A stretch of DNA of 9,424 nt from a bacterium (GTDB taxonomy: Bacteria; Armatimonadota; Fimbriimonadia; Fimbriimonadales; JBAXQP01): positions 1 through 9,424 of the forward strand of contig JBAXQP010000085.1 in NCBI GenBank assembly GCA_037131655.1. The letters are read 5' to 3'. How positions within the stretch are numbered: the first letter of the stretch is position 1; every line of letters starts with the position of its first letter. Position numbers and translations under genes: made by a program. Shown in pieces: positions 1 to 7,353 of this stretch. Under the pieces are notes generated by a model. It did not search any database. It had not been told where the DNA came from and saw only the letters and a program-made list of their open reading frames with translations.

Positions 1-860
1 GGATGGTATTGGTTTGTTCGGCAACGGCTCAGTATGCCGGACAAGTGGCTCAAGCGGCGCTGAAGGCGGGCTGTGATTATATGGATATTATCTATTCCCC
101 AAAACGCCTGATGGAGCTTCAAGCCCTCGAACCTAAGATTAAGGAAGCCAGTCGATGCTTTATTACCGAAGCCGGCATACACCCCGGAGCGCCAGCAACG
201 CTTATTCGCTATGCCGCTGCAAAATTCACGAATCTACGCAAAGTCATGATTGCGATGGTTATCAGCACAAAGCACCTCGGTTCAGTAAGCTCAACAACTG
301 AGCTGCTGAAAGATATGAACGATTATCAGGGCTACCTCTATAAAGAAGGTAAGTGGCAAAAGGCTGGCTATAAACAGTCAAAAACGGTTGATTTTGGTGT
401 CTTCGGTAAGCGGATGTGCATCCCGGGAGAATCCGCAGAGATTAAGAGACTGCCTCAGGAGCTTGGCCTAACAGAAGTTGGAATCTATCTTGCAGGGTTT
501 AACTGGTTTGTGGATTACCTCGTTTTCCCTTTGGGCATGATTTTGGGGAAAATTAATAAGGGGTTAGGAACTCGGATGAGCGCAAAAATGCTCTTATGGG
601 GCTGTCGAACCTTTGCCAAGCCCCCCTATGGCATCGGCATTAAGTTGGAAGCCGAGAGTGCTGAAGGTCAAACCCTCAACCTGCTTGCCTCCCATGAAGA
701 TGGCTATGAGGCAACCGCTATCGCCACTGTCGCGTGTCTCCTTCAATATCTCGATGGATCTGCCAACAAACCTGGGCTTTGGATGATGGGGCATCTAATC
801 GATCCAATCCGCGCTAAAGATGACATGGCTAAAATGGGAATGCGCTTTGAGGAAATTTAG
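1..860 (+). CDS. Saccharopine dehydrogenase-like NAD(P)-dependent oxidoreductase, 3' part
   Basis: This is the C-terminal part (about 285 residues) of a gene that begins before the window. The frame is open from the first base to a TAG at 858-860, so the ATG at position 3 is probably internal. The visible start, VLVCSATAQYAG followed by an alpha helix and GCDYMD (residues 23-28 from that ATG), fits the last strands of a Rossmann fold. AGIHPGAP (57-64) matches the AG-x-x-PG turn where saccharopine dehydrogenase-type proteins pass into the substrate domain. The NAD(P)-binding glycine motif must lie upstream. Members of this superfamily act on lysine-pathway intermediates or on other, often unknown, amino or keto substrates, and the substrate cannot be read from this fragment. 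The hydrophobic stretch near residues 165-185 (FNWFVDYLVFPLGMILG) resembles the membrane-leaning segment of some family members. No clear terminator follows. The family call is fairly sure, the specific function is not. Confidence 0.75.
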   Translation, partial: MVLVCSATAQYAGQVAQAALKAGCDYMDIIYSPKRLMELQALEPKIKEASRCFITEAGIHPGAPATLIRYAAAKFTNLRKVMIAMVISTKHLGSVSSTTELLKDMNDYQGYLYKEGKWQKAGYKQSKTVDFGVFGKRMCIPGESAEIKRLPQELGLTEVGIYLAGFNWFVDYLVFPLGMILGKINKGLGTRMSAKMLLWGCRTFAKPPYGIGIKLEAESAEGQTLNLLASHEDGYEATAIATVACLLQYLDGSANKPGLWMMGHLIDPIRAKDDMAKMGMRFEEI

Positions 861-986
861 AATAAAAACCTTTTTTTGTGTTTCAGCCGATAAAGTGGCA
901 AAATTCCGTGTGCTCAGTGGTATTCTTAGTGTGCGTTGGCGGGAGTGTGTACCTTTCCTTGCCGCTTTCGTATAAAAGTTTTTCTT

Positions 987-991
987 AGGAG
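987..991 (+). promoter_or_regulatory. Ribosome binding site setting the ferredoxin start
   Basis: AGGAG lies 9 nt before the ATG at 1001. An in-frame TTG at 992 would touch this site and leave no spacer, so the ATG is the better start. A TATAAA at 971-976 could be a -10 element, but no convincing -35 lies 16-18 nt upstream of it. Confidence 0.7.
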
Positions 992-1000
992 TTGAACCTA

Positions 1001-1252
1001 ATGCCTTACGTAATTTGCGAACCTTGTATCAATGTCAAAGATAAAGCCTGCGTCGCCGTCTGCCCCGTAGATTGTATCTACGAGGACGATAAGATGCTCT
1101 ATATCAATCCAGATGAGTGCATCGATTGCGGTCTTTGTGAGCCTGAATGCCCCGTAACGGCGATTTTCGTCGACACGGATGTGCCCGCCGAATGGCGTGC
1201 ATTTATTCAGGAAAACGCTGAGAAAGGACGCGCCCTAGCCGCCGCCAAGTAG
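1001..1252 (+). CDS. 7Fe ferredoxin ([3Fe-4S][4Fe-4S])
   Basis: This 83-residue soluble electron carrier is a typical length for bacterial seven-iron ferredoxins. The cysteines are C9-x7-C17-x3-C21-P and C40-x2-C43-x2-C46-x3-C50-P. By analogy with Azotobacter FdI (all numbers shifted by one), C9, C17 and C50 bind a [3Fe-4S] cluster and C21, C40, C43 and C46 bind a [4Fe-4S] cluster. C25 matches the free cysteine next to the FdI 4Fe cluster, and C6 is a further non-ligand cysteine also seen in Thermus-type ferredoxins as I recall them. The C-terminal helix (PAEWRAFIQENAEKG) is the usual tail of this group. It would pass electrons between cytoplasmic oxidoreductases; no dedicated partner is encoded beside it. 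It appears to be a one-gene unit closed by the hairpin at 1300-1325. Identity is very secure, the partner is unknown. Confidence 0.95.
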   Translation: MPYVICEPCINVKDKACVAVCPVDCIYEDDKMLYINPDECIDCGLCEPECPVTAIFVDTDVPAEWRAFIQENAEKGRALAAAK

Positions 1253-1299
1253 GCCGCCTAAGGCATTCCTATTATCTCGAATTGTATATTCTAAATAAT

Positions 1300-1328
1300 C
1301 CCCTTTTCAATTGAGAAGGGGGTTTATT
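1300..1328 (+). terminator. Intrinsic terminator after the ferredoxin gene
   Basis: A 9-bp stem (1300-1308 with 1313-1321, one G-U pair) closes an AATT loop and is followed by a T-rich tract from 1323. It begins 47 nt after the ferredoxin stop codon and fits rho-independent termination of that transcript. Confidence 0.8.
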
Positions 1329-1365
1329 ATTTGCAAAGGGTATTCTTACTGAAGTTGTTGGGTGA

Positions 1366-1442
1366 TAGGGGCATGGCTTGTTCTGCCCCTACATCCGAAA
1401 AGAGGGTCGCTTCGGCAGCGGCGCTTTTCTCTGCTGCTGAAG
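1366..1442 (+). repeat. Composite hairpin repeat, copy A
   Basis: Two hairpins lie side by side. The first is TAGGGGCA (1366-1373) pairing with TGCCCCTA (1384-1391) across a 10-nt loop. The second is a 12-bp stem, 1410-1421 with 1431-1442, containing two G-U pairs around the loop CGCTTTTCT. The second hairpin and the linking CTACAT plus purine-rich spacer recur at 5084-5160 (copy B). That marks this as a dispersed intergenic element, like REP or a small MITE, and not a leuA leader. It lies 58 nt before the leuA ATG and downstream of the ferredoxin terminator. No coding frame is supported. Confidence 0.6.
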
Positions 1443-1460
1443 TATTGTGATATTCCGTAA

Positions 1461-1480
1461 TACGTAATATGCATTACGTA
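1461..1480 (+). promoter_or_regulatory. Perfect 8-bp inverted repeat before leuA (possible operator or leader hairpin)
   Basis: TACGTAAT (1461-1468) and ATTACGTA (1473-1480) are exact reverse complements around ATGC. The repeat ends 6 nt before the leuA Shine-Dalgarno site. A further CGTAAT unit (1456-1461) precedes it, so the motif is partly tandem. Either a dimeric repressor site or an RNA hairpin near the ribosome site would fit. No known consensus is recognised, and a simple repeat of no regulatory role is possible. Confidence 0.35.
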
Positions 1481-1486
1481 CGAATC

Positions 1487-1490
1487 GAGG
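1487..1490 (+). promoter_or_regulatory. Ribosome binding site setting the leuA start
   Basis: GAGG lies 9 nt before the ATG at 1500. The in-frame TTG at 1491 directly abuts GAGG and so would have no spacer. The ATG also puts the conserved RDGEQ motif at residues 13-17, as usual in the family. Confidence 0.6.
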
Positions 1491-1499
1491 TTGGAACTT

Positions 1500-3041
1500 A
1501 TGGGTAATCGAGTTTATGTGTTTGATACGACACTTCGGGATGGCGAGCAAAGCCCGGGGGTGACGCTAAATGTTCATGAGAAATTGGAAATCGGGCGGCA
1601 GCTTATTAAGCTGGGGGTTGATATTATCGAAGCCGGTTTTCCTGTAAGCTCCCCAGGAGATTTTAATTCCTGCCAAGCATTGGCGCGTGAACTTAAAGGC
1701 GTAGGAATCTGCGGACTTTCCCGTGCAAATTCAAAAGATATCGATGTGGCCGCTGAAGCGATTAAGGATGCGGAAGCGCCGCGAATTCATACAGGGCTTG
1801 GAGTATCTGATTTCCACTTGAAACATAAACTCCGCATGACCCCTGATGAAGCGTTGGAAACAGGGGTTGCCGCCGTTAAGCATGCGCGCAAATATGTTTC
1901 CGATATCGAATATTATCTCGAAGATTCCGGTCGCGCAGATCCCGAATATGTTTATCGAGTAATAGAAGCCGTCATCAAGGCGGGCGCTACGGTAATCAAT
2001 ATTCCTGACACAACCGGTTACAGTCTTCCGAAGGAATATGGCGAACTCATCGCCGGCATCTTTGCTAACGTGCCGAATGTGGACAAAGCCATCATTAGTG
2101 TCCATTGCCATAACGATTTAGGGATGGCAACCGCTAATTGTCTATCGGGAGTACATAATGGCGCTCGTCAAGTGGAAGTGACCGTAAATGGGATTGGCGA
2201 ACGCGCCGGCAACACTAGCTTGGAAGAAGTGGTCATGGCGTTGCGGACCCGCAGGGATTCTTTCACCTGTGATACCCACATTAAGACTGAAGAAATCATC
2301 CGTTCTAGCCGCCTCGTCAGCCACCTTTCTGGAATGGTCGTCCAGCCTAACAAGGCAATTGTAGGTTCAAATGCCTTTGCTCATTCCTCCGGTATTCATC
2401 AAGATGGCATGCTGAAAGAACGTTCGACCTATGAGATAATGGACCCCCGATCGGTTGGGTTGGTAGAAACTAAAATGGTACTCACCGCTCGAAGCGGCCG
2501 CCATGGGGTTCGCCATTCATTTGCCCAGCTTGGCTATACCTTTACGAAAGAAGAGTTCGAAGAGGTCTACCACAAGTACCTCGAAATTGCTGATCGAAAG
2601 AAACAGGTCTACGAGCAAGACTTAGAAGCCATCGCCACCGACCAAGGGCTTTCAGTAATAAAGGCATATGAATTGGTGTTAATCAATGTTACTTCCGGTC
2701 AACCGACTGTTCCGGTTGCGGCCATTCAACTCAAGAAGGCAGACGGCACGCTTGTTACCGAGACCGCAACAGGAATTGGTTCAGTGGATGCGACTTACAC
2801 GGCAATCAATAAAATTTCCGGCCTCAATATTGAATTGCTTGAGTATGGGCTGAACTCGGTCACAGCAGGCATTGATGCTGTAGCAGAGGTGAATGTTCGC
2901 GTTCGTTATGGCAAAGATATCTTTAGTGGACACGGCATCCATACTGATATTGTCGTTGCGAGCGCTTATGCGTATTTGAGCGTTCTAAACAGGGTTTGTA
3001 TGCAAACATCAGGATTACAAGTGAAGTTGGAATCACCCTAA
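1500..3041 (+). CDS. leuA: 2-isopropylmalate synthase
   Basis: LeuA condenses acetyl-CoA with 2-oxoisovalerate to give 2-isopropylmalate, the committed step of leucine synthesis, in the cytoplasm. The 513-residue product is full length for the bacterial type. The TIM barrel opens with DTTLRDGEQSPG (9-20), where R13 and the metal ligand D14 lie. VHCHNDLG (201-208) supplies metal ligands H202 and H204, and GIGERAGN (231-238) supplies N238. HSSGIHQDG (295-303) belongs to the linker subdomains. Residues from about 390 on, including the TGIGSVDA turn (424-431), form the leucine-binding regulatory domain, so feedback inhibition by leucine is expected. The usual GKHSGRH stretch reads TARSGRHG (329-336), a variant I recall from Bacteroidetes-type LeuA. 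Homocitrate and citramalate synthases share the barrel, but length and regulatory domain favour LeuA. No other leu gene is adjacent. Confidence 0.93.
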   Translation: MGNRVYVFDTTLRDGEQSPGVTLNVHEKLEIGRQLIKLGVDIIEAGFPVSSPGDFNSCQALARELKGVGICGLSRANSKDIDVAAEAIKDAEAPRIHTGLGVSDFHLKHKLRMTPDEALETGVAAVKHARKYVSDIEYYLEDSGRADPEYVYRVIEAVIKAGATVINIPDTTGYSLPKEYGELIAGIFANVPNVDKAIISVHCHNDLGMATANCLSGVHNGARQVEVTVNGIGERAGNTSLEEVVMALRTRRDSFTCDTHIKTEEIIRSSRLVSHLSGMVVQPNKAIVGSNAFAHSSGIHQDGMLKERSTYEIMDPRSVGLVETKMVLTARSGRHGVRHSFAQLGYTFTKEEFEEVYHKYLEIADRKKQVYEQDLEAIATDQGLSVIKAYELVLINVTSGQPTVPVAAIQLKKADGTLVTETATGIGSVDATYTAINKISGLNIELLEYGLNSVTAGIDAVAEVNVRVRYGKDIFSGHGIHTDIVVASAYAYLSVLNRVCMQTSGLQVKLESP

Positions 3042-3118
3042 AAGGCCATTTAATTCTTGAGATGAAATTTTTCAATAATTTATTGACCAAATTAGAATTT
3101 TGAACCTAATAGGGCCTT
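3042..3118 (+). other. Structured intergenic stretch after leuA, possible weak terminator
   Basis: AAGGCC directly after the leuA stop (3042-3047) is complementary to GGCCTT at 3113-3118. Between them lie AATTCT and AGAATT, and a perfect 15-nt palindrome TCAATAA-T-TTATTGA (3072-3086). Together these could fold as a nested long hairpin. No U-tract follows the outer stem, so a normal rho-independent terminator is not evident. Confidence 0.25.
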
Positions 3119-3158
3119 CGTTTGGTAGTCATTCTGGGGATGTTTCGGGTATGCTAGC

Positions 3159-3200
3159 TTTGGCTTTGCTAAACTACAAAAGGTCTAGCCTAAAGCCAAA
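3159..3200 (+). promoter_or_regulatory. Leader hairpin abutting the DUF4127 start
   Basis: TTTGGCTTT (3159-3167) pairs with AAAGCCAAA (3192-3200) and GCTA (3168-3171) pairs with TAGC (3186-3189), leaving a 2-nt bulge and a 14-nt loop. The stem ends where the purine-rich GGTGAAAGG preceding the GTG start begins. It could modulate translation initiation of the following gene. It has no U-tract, so it is not a terminator. Confidence 0.4.
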
Positions 3201-3209
3201 TGGTGAAAG

Positions 3210-4943
3210 GTGAGTAACAAAATTAAAATTATAACTTTTGCCGCTTTGTGCCTTATCGGTACCGGAGTGGCTTTTGTATGTCTTTCCCCGGCAGGCTCAT
3301 TTATCAGCCGAGCTACGGGTTATGATAAGAGTATTGTCGCAACTTTGGCTTTAATTCCACTTGATGACCGACCAGCGAGCACTCAATTTGTGCAGATGAT
3401 AGGTGGTATCGCTGATTGCCGTATGCTCTTGCCGCCTGCTGATGCGCTCGGTCATTTCACAAAACCAGCGGATGCTTCCAAGATACATAATTGGCTGATG
3501 AATACGGATTTCAGTCATGTTGATGGGCTGATCGTCTCTGCTGATATGCTGGCTTATGGCGGACTCATTGCTTCACGAGTACCAACAACTTCCGTCGAAT
3601 GGGCAAAGCATCGCTTGGATGTGCTTCGTGATATCCGTAAGAAGTATCCCGATCTTCCAATCTATCTTTTCAGCAGCGTTATGAGAGTTGCTCCAACCTC
3701 AGAAAAACGAACACGAGCCTTTCGAGACGATCTATCGTATTACGTTCAGTATATTGAAAGAGCACGGGAGACTCAAGATCCTAAATTTATCGCCAAAGCG
3801 GAAGCCTTAAGAAAAAGACTCACCCCAGAAACTATTAATAGCTATTTCCGGACTCGCAGCCGCAACCTTGAAGTGAACCAATACACTGTCCAATTGGCAA
3901 AGGAAGGAATTATTGATTATCTTCTCCTATGTCAAGACGACGCACAGCCATATGGGCCTCATCATCAAGACCAACGGCTCGTGTTAGAGAAGTTCAAAAA
4001 GGCTAATATTGAAAATAAAGCTTTGCTGATGGAAGGAATCGACGAAGCTGCTAATGTACTAACTTCGAGAGCAATCCTCGCTAAATTGGGCATCACTCCC
4101 AAGATAGCGGTGTTTTACACTTCAGAGGCCGGTAGAAACTTGCCGGGACCTTTTGAAAATCGACCAGTTGCTAAAACTGTTGAATATCACGCAATAGCTG
4201 CAGGAGCACAGATTGTCTCGAATTCGAGCGATGCTGACTATTGCCTTTATGTCAACACCCCGATGCGTACTGAGGCAGAGTTCAAAAAGTTCACGGAAAA
4301 CCTCATTAAAGATGTGCGATCCGGCAAAGAGGTAGCTATCGCCGACTTGAATTTCTCACAGTATTCCGGTGGCGGTGATACAAAGCTCATCAAGTCGCTG
4401 ATGAACAGCAATGTCGGTCATCGTGTGATTGCTTATGCAGGATGGAATACTCCCGGCAACACTTTGGGAACGACTATTCCTCAGGCTAATCTCTACCTGA
4501 TGGCAAAGCGAGTTCTTTTTGATGATACCGATCGAATGGGGCGCTGCGAAAAGGCTCAACGAGAATTTCTGATGCACCGATATGTATCGGATTATGGCTA
4601 CCACACTATCGTTCGACCAAAAGTTTACAATTATATTAGTACCGTTCTTCATCAACCGGTTGATGAGATGGACCCTGCCTGTTTGCCTCAGGCAAATGCC
4701 TACGTTCAGGAACAGATGAACGGGATTATCCGCACTTTTAGCGAGACCATGTTTCGAGGCCGCCGCTTCGAATTACATTCAGGGAACCAAGACTATACAT
4801 TCACCATACAGTCAATCGACTGGCAAGTCGAACTTCCCTGGCCTCGTGCTTATGAAGTGCATGTCGATCTTAACTTCAACACCAACGTTCGTGCCAATAA
4901 TCAACCAAAGGGCGCTCAATCAAACGCAAGCGCTCGGCTTTAA
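3210..4943 (+). CDS. DUF4127 family protein with N-terminal membrane anchor
   Basis: This 577-residue protein of unknown function starts with a short basic segment (K4, K6) and a hydrophobic stretch (about residues 7-25). That suggests a signal peptide or membrane anchor with the body outside the cytoplasm; no lipobox is seen. The rest fits DUF4127. LIPLDDRPAS (48-57) opens the domain. LIVSADMLAYGGLIASR (107-123) is its most recognisable block. QDDAQPYG (242-249) and YAGWNTPGNTLG (409-420) are further conserved segments rich in Asp, Asn and Gly, typical of an active or binding site. The activity of the family is not established to my knowledge. The start is the GTG at 3210, chosen because it precedes the signal-like segment; GGTGAAAGG overlaps it, leaving no normal Shine-Dalgarno spacing. 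A hairpin (3159-3200) sits directly upstream. The C-terminal 20 residues are polar and low in complexity. The gene is closed by the terminator at 4963. Confidence 0.85.
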   Translation: MSNKIKIITFAALCLIGTGVAFVCLSPAGSFISRATGYDKSIVATLALIPLDDRPASTQFVQMIGGIADCRMLLPPADALGHFTKPADASKIHNWLMNTDFSHVDGLIVSADMLAYGGLIASRVPTTSVEWAKHRLDVLRDIRKKYPDLPIYLFSSVMRVAPTSEKRTRAFRDDLSYYVQYIERARETQDPKFIAKAEALRKRLTPETINSYFRTRSRNLEVNQYTVQLAKEGIIDYLLLCQDDAQPYGPHHQDQRLVLEKFKKANIENKALLMEGIDEAANVLTSRAILAKLGITPKIAVFYTSEAGRNLPGPFENRPVAKTVEYHAIAAGAQIVSNSSDADYCLYVNTPMRTEAEFKKFTENLIKDVRSGKEVAIADLNFSQYSGGGDTKLIKSLMNSNVGHRVIAYAGWNTPGNTLGTTIPQANLYLMAKRVLFDDTDRMGRCEKAQREFLMHRYVSDYGYHTIVRPKVYNYISTVLHQPVDEMDPACLPQANAYVQEQMNGIIRTFSETMFRGRRFELHSGNQDYTFTIQSIDWQVELPWPRAYEVHVDLNFNTNVRANNQPKGAQSNASARL

Positions 4944-4962
4944 ATAGAGTTTCAGTAAATCA

Positions 4963-4996
4963 AAAGGCGCCATCATTGGCGCCTTTGTTGTTTTTG
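4963..4996 (+). terminator. Strong intrinsic terminator after the DUF4127 gene
   Basis: A perfect 9-bp stem AAAGGCGCC / GGCGCCTTT (4963-4971 and 4978-4986) closes the loop ATCATT, followed by GTTGTTTTT. It lies 19 nt after the stop codon. Because recG converges from the other side and an A-run precedes the stem on this strand, it may also stop recG read-through, though 235 nt downstream of recG. Confidence 0.9.
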
Positions 4997-5083
4997 CATA
5001 TCTTCCGAATTTCCTTCATCACCACGCCCTCTTCTCCCTCAAATAAGAGAAGGAAGAAACTCCTCCCTGAACCCAAACTCGAT

Positions 5084-5170
5084 GCTTCGGTATCGGCGCT
5101 TCGCTCTGATGCCGAAGCTTTCTCTTCTCTTTGAATGTAGGGGCAGGGCTTGCCCTGCCCTCCGGAGGGC
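5084..5170 (+). repeat. Composite hairpin repeat, copy B
   Basis: The first hairpin is a 13-bp stem, 5084-5096 with 5106-5118, with two G-U pairs and the loop CGCTTCGCT. Stem and loop both match copy A at 1410-1442 in the same orientation. The CT-rich linker and ATGTAGGGGCAG (5135-5146) match copy A only when reversed, on the other flank. The second hairpin is a perfect 9-bp stem GGGCAGGGC / GCCCTGCCC (5141-5149, 5152-5160) with a TT loop. It overlaps a 14-nt perfect palindrome GCCCTCCGGAGGGC (5157-5170). Upstream, 5031-5056 carries a CTTCTC/GAGAAG pair. The element fills the gap between convergent genes, where it could act as a bidirectional transcription barrier. Confidence 0.6.
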
Positions 5171-5220
5171 AAAAACAGCTTATGGAGGAGATTGCCTTTC
5201 GCCTATGTAACTTCGTTCCC

Positions 5221-7293
5221 TTAACTTATCGTGGCAACAGAGACTCGGTCGTGTTGGTGTTCTAGTTGGGCTTTTAGGGGTTGGTGTTCCGGGGTGGAGA
5301 GGGTGCGGTCTTGGTTTACTATTTCGAAGGCCTCTTTTCGGGCTTCTTCCAGGAGACGATGGTCTTTGATTAAATCGGCAACTTTGAAAGCAGGGATACC
5401 GCTTTGCTTGGTTCCGTAGACTTCCCCAGGTCCGCGTATCAAGAGATCTTCTTCGGCGATTTCGAAGCCGTTTGTGGTCTTAACCATCGTCGTCATACGA
5501 TGGACTGCGCCATCATTTCGAGGGTCGGCTACCAAAATGCAATATGACTGCTGATCACTGCGGCCGACACGTCCTCGAAGCTGATGAAGCTGGGCTAAGC
5601 CAAAGCGGTGGGCGTCCTCTATCACCATCGCCGTGGCGTTCGCAACATCCACCCCCACTTCGATAACGGTCGTCGCTACAAGTATATCGACATCCCCTGC
5701 GCGGAATCGGTCCATCACATCATTTCGCTCATCTGCTTTAAGCGAACCGTGGAGCAAGCCTATTCGCAAGTCGGGGAATATGTCCTTCTGAAGATGCTCG
5801 GCCATTTCTTGCGCCGCTTTGGCTTGAAGCTTTTCGGATTCGGTGATTAAGGGACAAACTAGATAGACCTGCCTGCCTTCCTCCACAATTGTGCGAATTC
5901 CCAAATAGACTGAGGAGCGGTCTTCCGGCTTCTTCCATTTCGTTTTGATGGGTTTTCGCCCCACAGGTAGTTCATCGATAATCGACACATCAAGGTCGCC
6001 ATAAAGCGTCATCGCAAGGGTTCGAGGGATAGGCGTAGCGGTCATAACGAGCACATCCGGGTTGATCCCTTTTTGCATCAGAGAAGCTCTTTGCATCACA
6101 CCGAATCGATGTTGCTCATCGATCACGACCAACCCGAGCTTTTTGAATTCGACATTCTCTTGAATAAGCGCTTGAGTTCCGACGACTACCCAAGATTCGC
6201 CATCAGCAATTCGCTTTTTTACAGCGACTTTCTGCTTAGCGGTCATGCGGCCGATTAATAACTCAGGTTGGATAGATAACCGTTCAAGCACGCTTGAAAT
6301 AGCTCGATAATGCTGTTCGGCAAGCAGTTCGGTCGGGACCATAAGTGCCGCCTGATAGCCGCTGTAAACGGCCGCCGCGATTGCGCTTGCCGCAACAATT
6401 GTCTTCCCCGATCCGACATCCCCCTGAAGAAGACGACTCATCGGATTAGGCTTGCGCATATCGGCGATAATTTCCTGAATAACCCGCACCTGAGCGTTGG
6501 TCAGGGTAAAGGGGAGGTGTTCTTGAACTCGATTAACAAGGTCATCATTAATATCGAACGCAATCCCAGGCTGGATTTCCACATCCGCCCGTTTCATTGC
6601 AAGGCTGAGTTGGAGAAGTAAAAACTCTTCAAAAATCAGCCTTTGGCGAGCGATTTCGATGTTTTCAATACGATCGGGGTAATGAACCTGACGCAAGCAT
6701 TTCTTAAGCGGACCGAGGCGATATTTTCGCCGCAATTCTTCCGGGAGGCAATCACTAAACAAGCCCAAATAAGCCTCCAGCGCACCCCACATGATCTGGC
6801 GTACGACCTTCTGAGATAGACCTTCGGTTAGAGGGTAGATCGGCACAATTCGGTTTGCGCTTAATGCATCCCCGTCTTTTTCAAGCTCTTCCCATTCAGG
6901 GCTGACAATCTGTAGCCCCCATCCTGATTCCTGTGGAACGCCATAGACGATGAATTCTTTCTCTTTATGAAGGAGACGTGCCTTCATCCATCGCTGATTG
7001 AACCAAACAAGTTCGATAATCCCGGTGCCATCGTCGAGATGGGCTTTGACAATATCCATTCTCGATTTAGTTGGCGCCATATCGACTGCGACGATACGGC
7101 CCTTTAGGGTGACAGGGATTCCAGGTTGGAGCTTGGAAATGTTTTCGAAATGGGTTCGGTCTTCGTAACGTCTTGGGAGGTGATAAAGAAGGTCGGCAAG
7201 GTTATTGACGCCGAGTTTAGCGAATGTCTCCGCACGACGCGGGCCGACACCTTTAACGTATTGGATTTCAATTTCGTCGGGACTTTGCCGCAT
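5221..7293 (-). CDS. recG: ATP-dependent DNA helicase RecG
   Basis: RecG is a monomeric superfamily 2 translocase that binds stalled replication forks and Holliday junctions and drives fork reversal and branch migration. The 690-residue length is normal. Residues 8-45 (VKGVGPRRA and the LPRRYEDR segment) and the OB-fold wedge up to about 160 form the branched-DNA-binding part. Helicase motifs follow in order: LTNAQ (264-268), Walker A GDVGSGKT (291-298), DEQH (392-395), TATPIPRT (418-425) and QLRGRVGR (571-578). The TRG motif region GFEIAEEDLLIRGPGE (609-624) and the QSGIPAF end are intact. The ATG at 7291-7293 is the only plausible start, since a stop lies in frame about 36 nt upstream with no other start codon between. 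AGAGGG is the nearest purine-rich site but is spaced rather far (14 nt). A consensus promoter lies at 7354-7383. The gene is alone on its strand here. Confidence 0.97.
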   Translation of the reverse strand: MRQSPDEIEIQYVKGVGPRRAETFAKLGVNNLADLLYHLPRRYEDRTHFENISKLQPGIPVTLKGRIVAVDMAPTKSRMDIVKAHLDDGTGIIELVWFNQRWMKARLLHKEKEFIVYGVPQESGWGLQIVSPEWEELEKDGDALSANRIVPIYPLTEGLSQKVVRQIMWGALEAYLGLFSDCLPEELRRKYRLGPLKKCLRQVHYPDRIENIEIARQRLIFEEFLLLQLSLAMKRADVEIQPGIAFDINDDLVNRVQEHLPFTLTNAQVRVIQEIIADMRKPNPMSRLLQGDVGSGKTIVAASAIAAAVYSGYQAALMVPTELLAEQHYRAISSVLERLSIQPELLIGRMTAKQKVAVKKRIADGESWVVVGTQALIQENVEFKKLGLVVIDEQHRFGVMQRASLMQKGINPDVLVMTATPIPRTLAMTLYGDLDVSIIDELPVGRKPIKTKWKKPEDRSSVYLGIRTIVEEGRQVYLVCPLITESEKLQAKAAQEMAEHLQKDIFPDLRIGLLHGSLKADERNDVMDRFRAGDVDILVATTVIEVGVDVANATAMVIEDAHRFGLAQLHQLRGRVGRSDQQSYCILVADPRNDGAVHRMTTMVKTTNGFEIAEEDLLIRGPGEVYGTKQSGIPAFKVADLIKDHRLLEEARKEAFEIVNQDRTLSTPEHQPLKAQLEHQHDRVSVATIS

Positions 7294-7353
7294 CTCTTGG
7301 GTATTTTCCCTCTTGCTTTGGATGTCAAGTTAATATTGCTTGCTGTAAGTTCA

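Noticed and set aside
594..794. A 66-codon - strand frame within the oxidoreductase gene
   Set aside because: It lies fully opposite a clear gene, with no ribosome site or recognisable protein character.
1469..1507. A 12-codon leader frame overlapping the leuA start, considered as an attenuation peptide
   Set aside because: It has no leucine codons and no ribosome site, and no terminator/antiterminator pair is present. It probably arises by chance from the inverted repeat.
4960..5172. A 70-codon - strand frame between DUF4127 and recG
   Set aside because: It runs through a terminator and the hairpin repeat; the peptide is low in complexity and matches nothing. It is better explained by the repeat.
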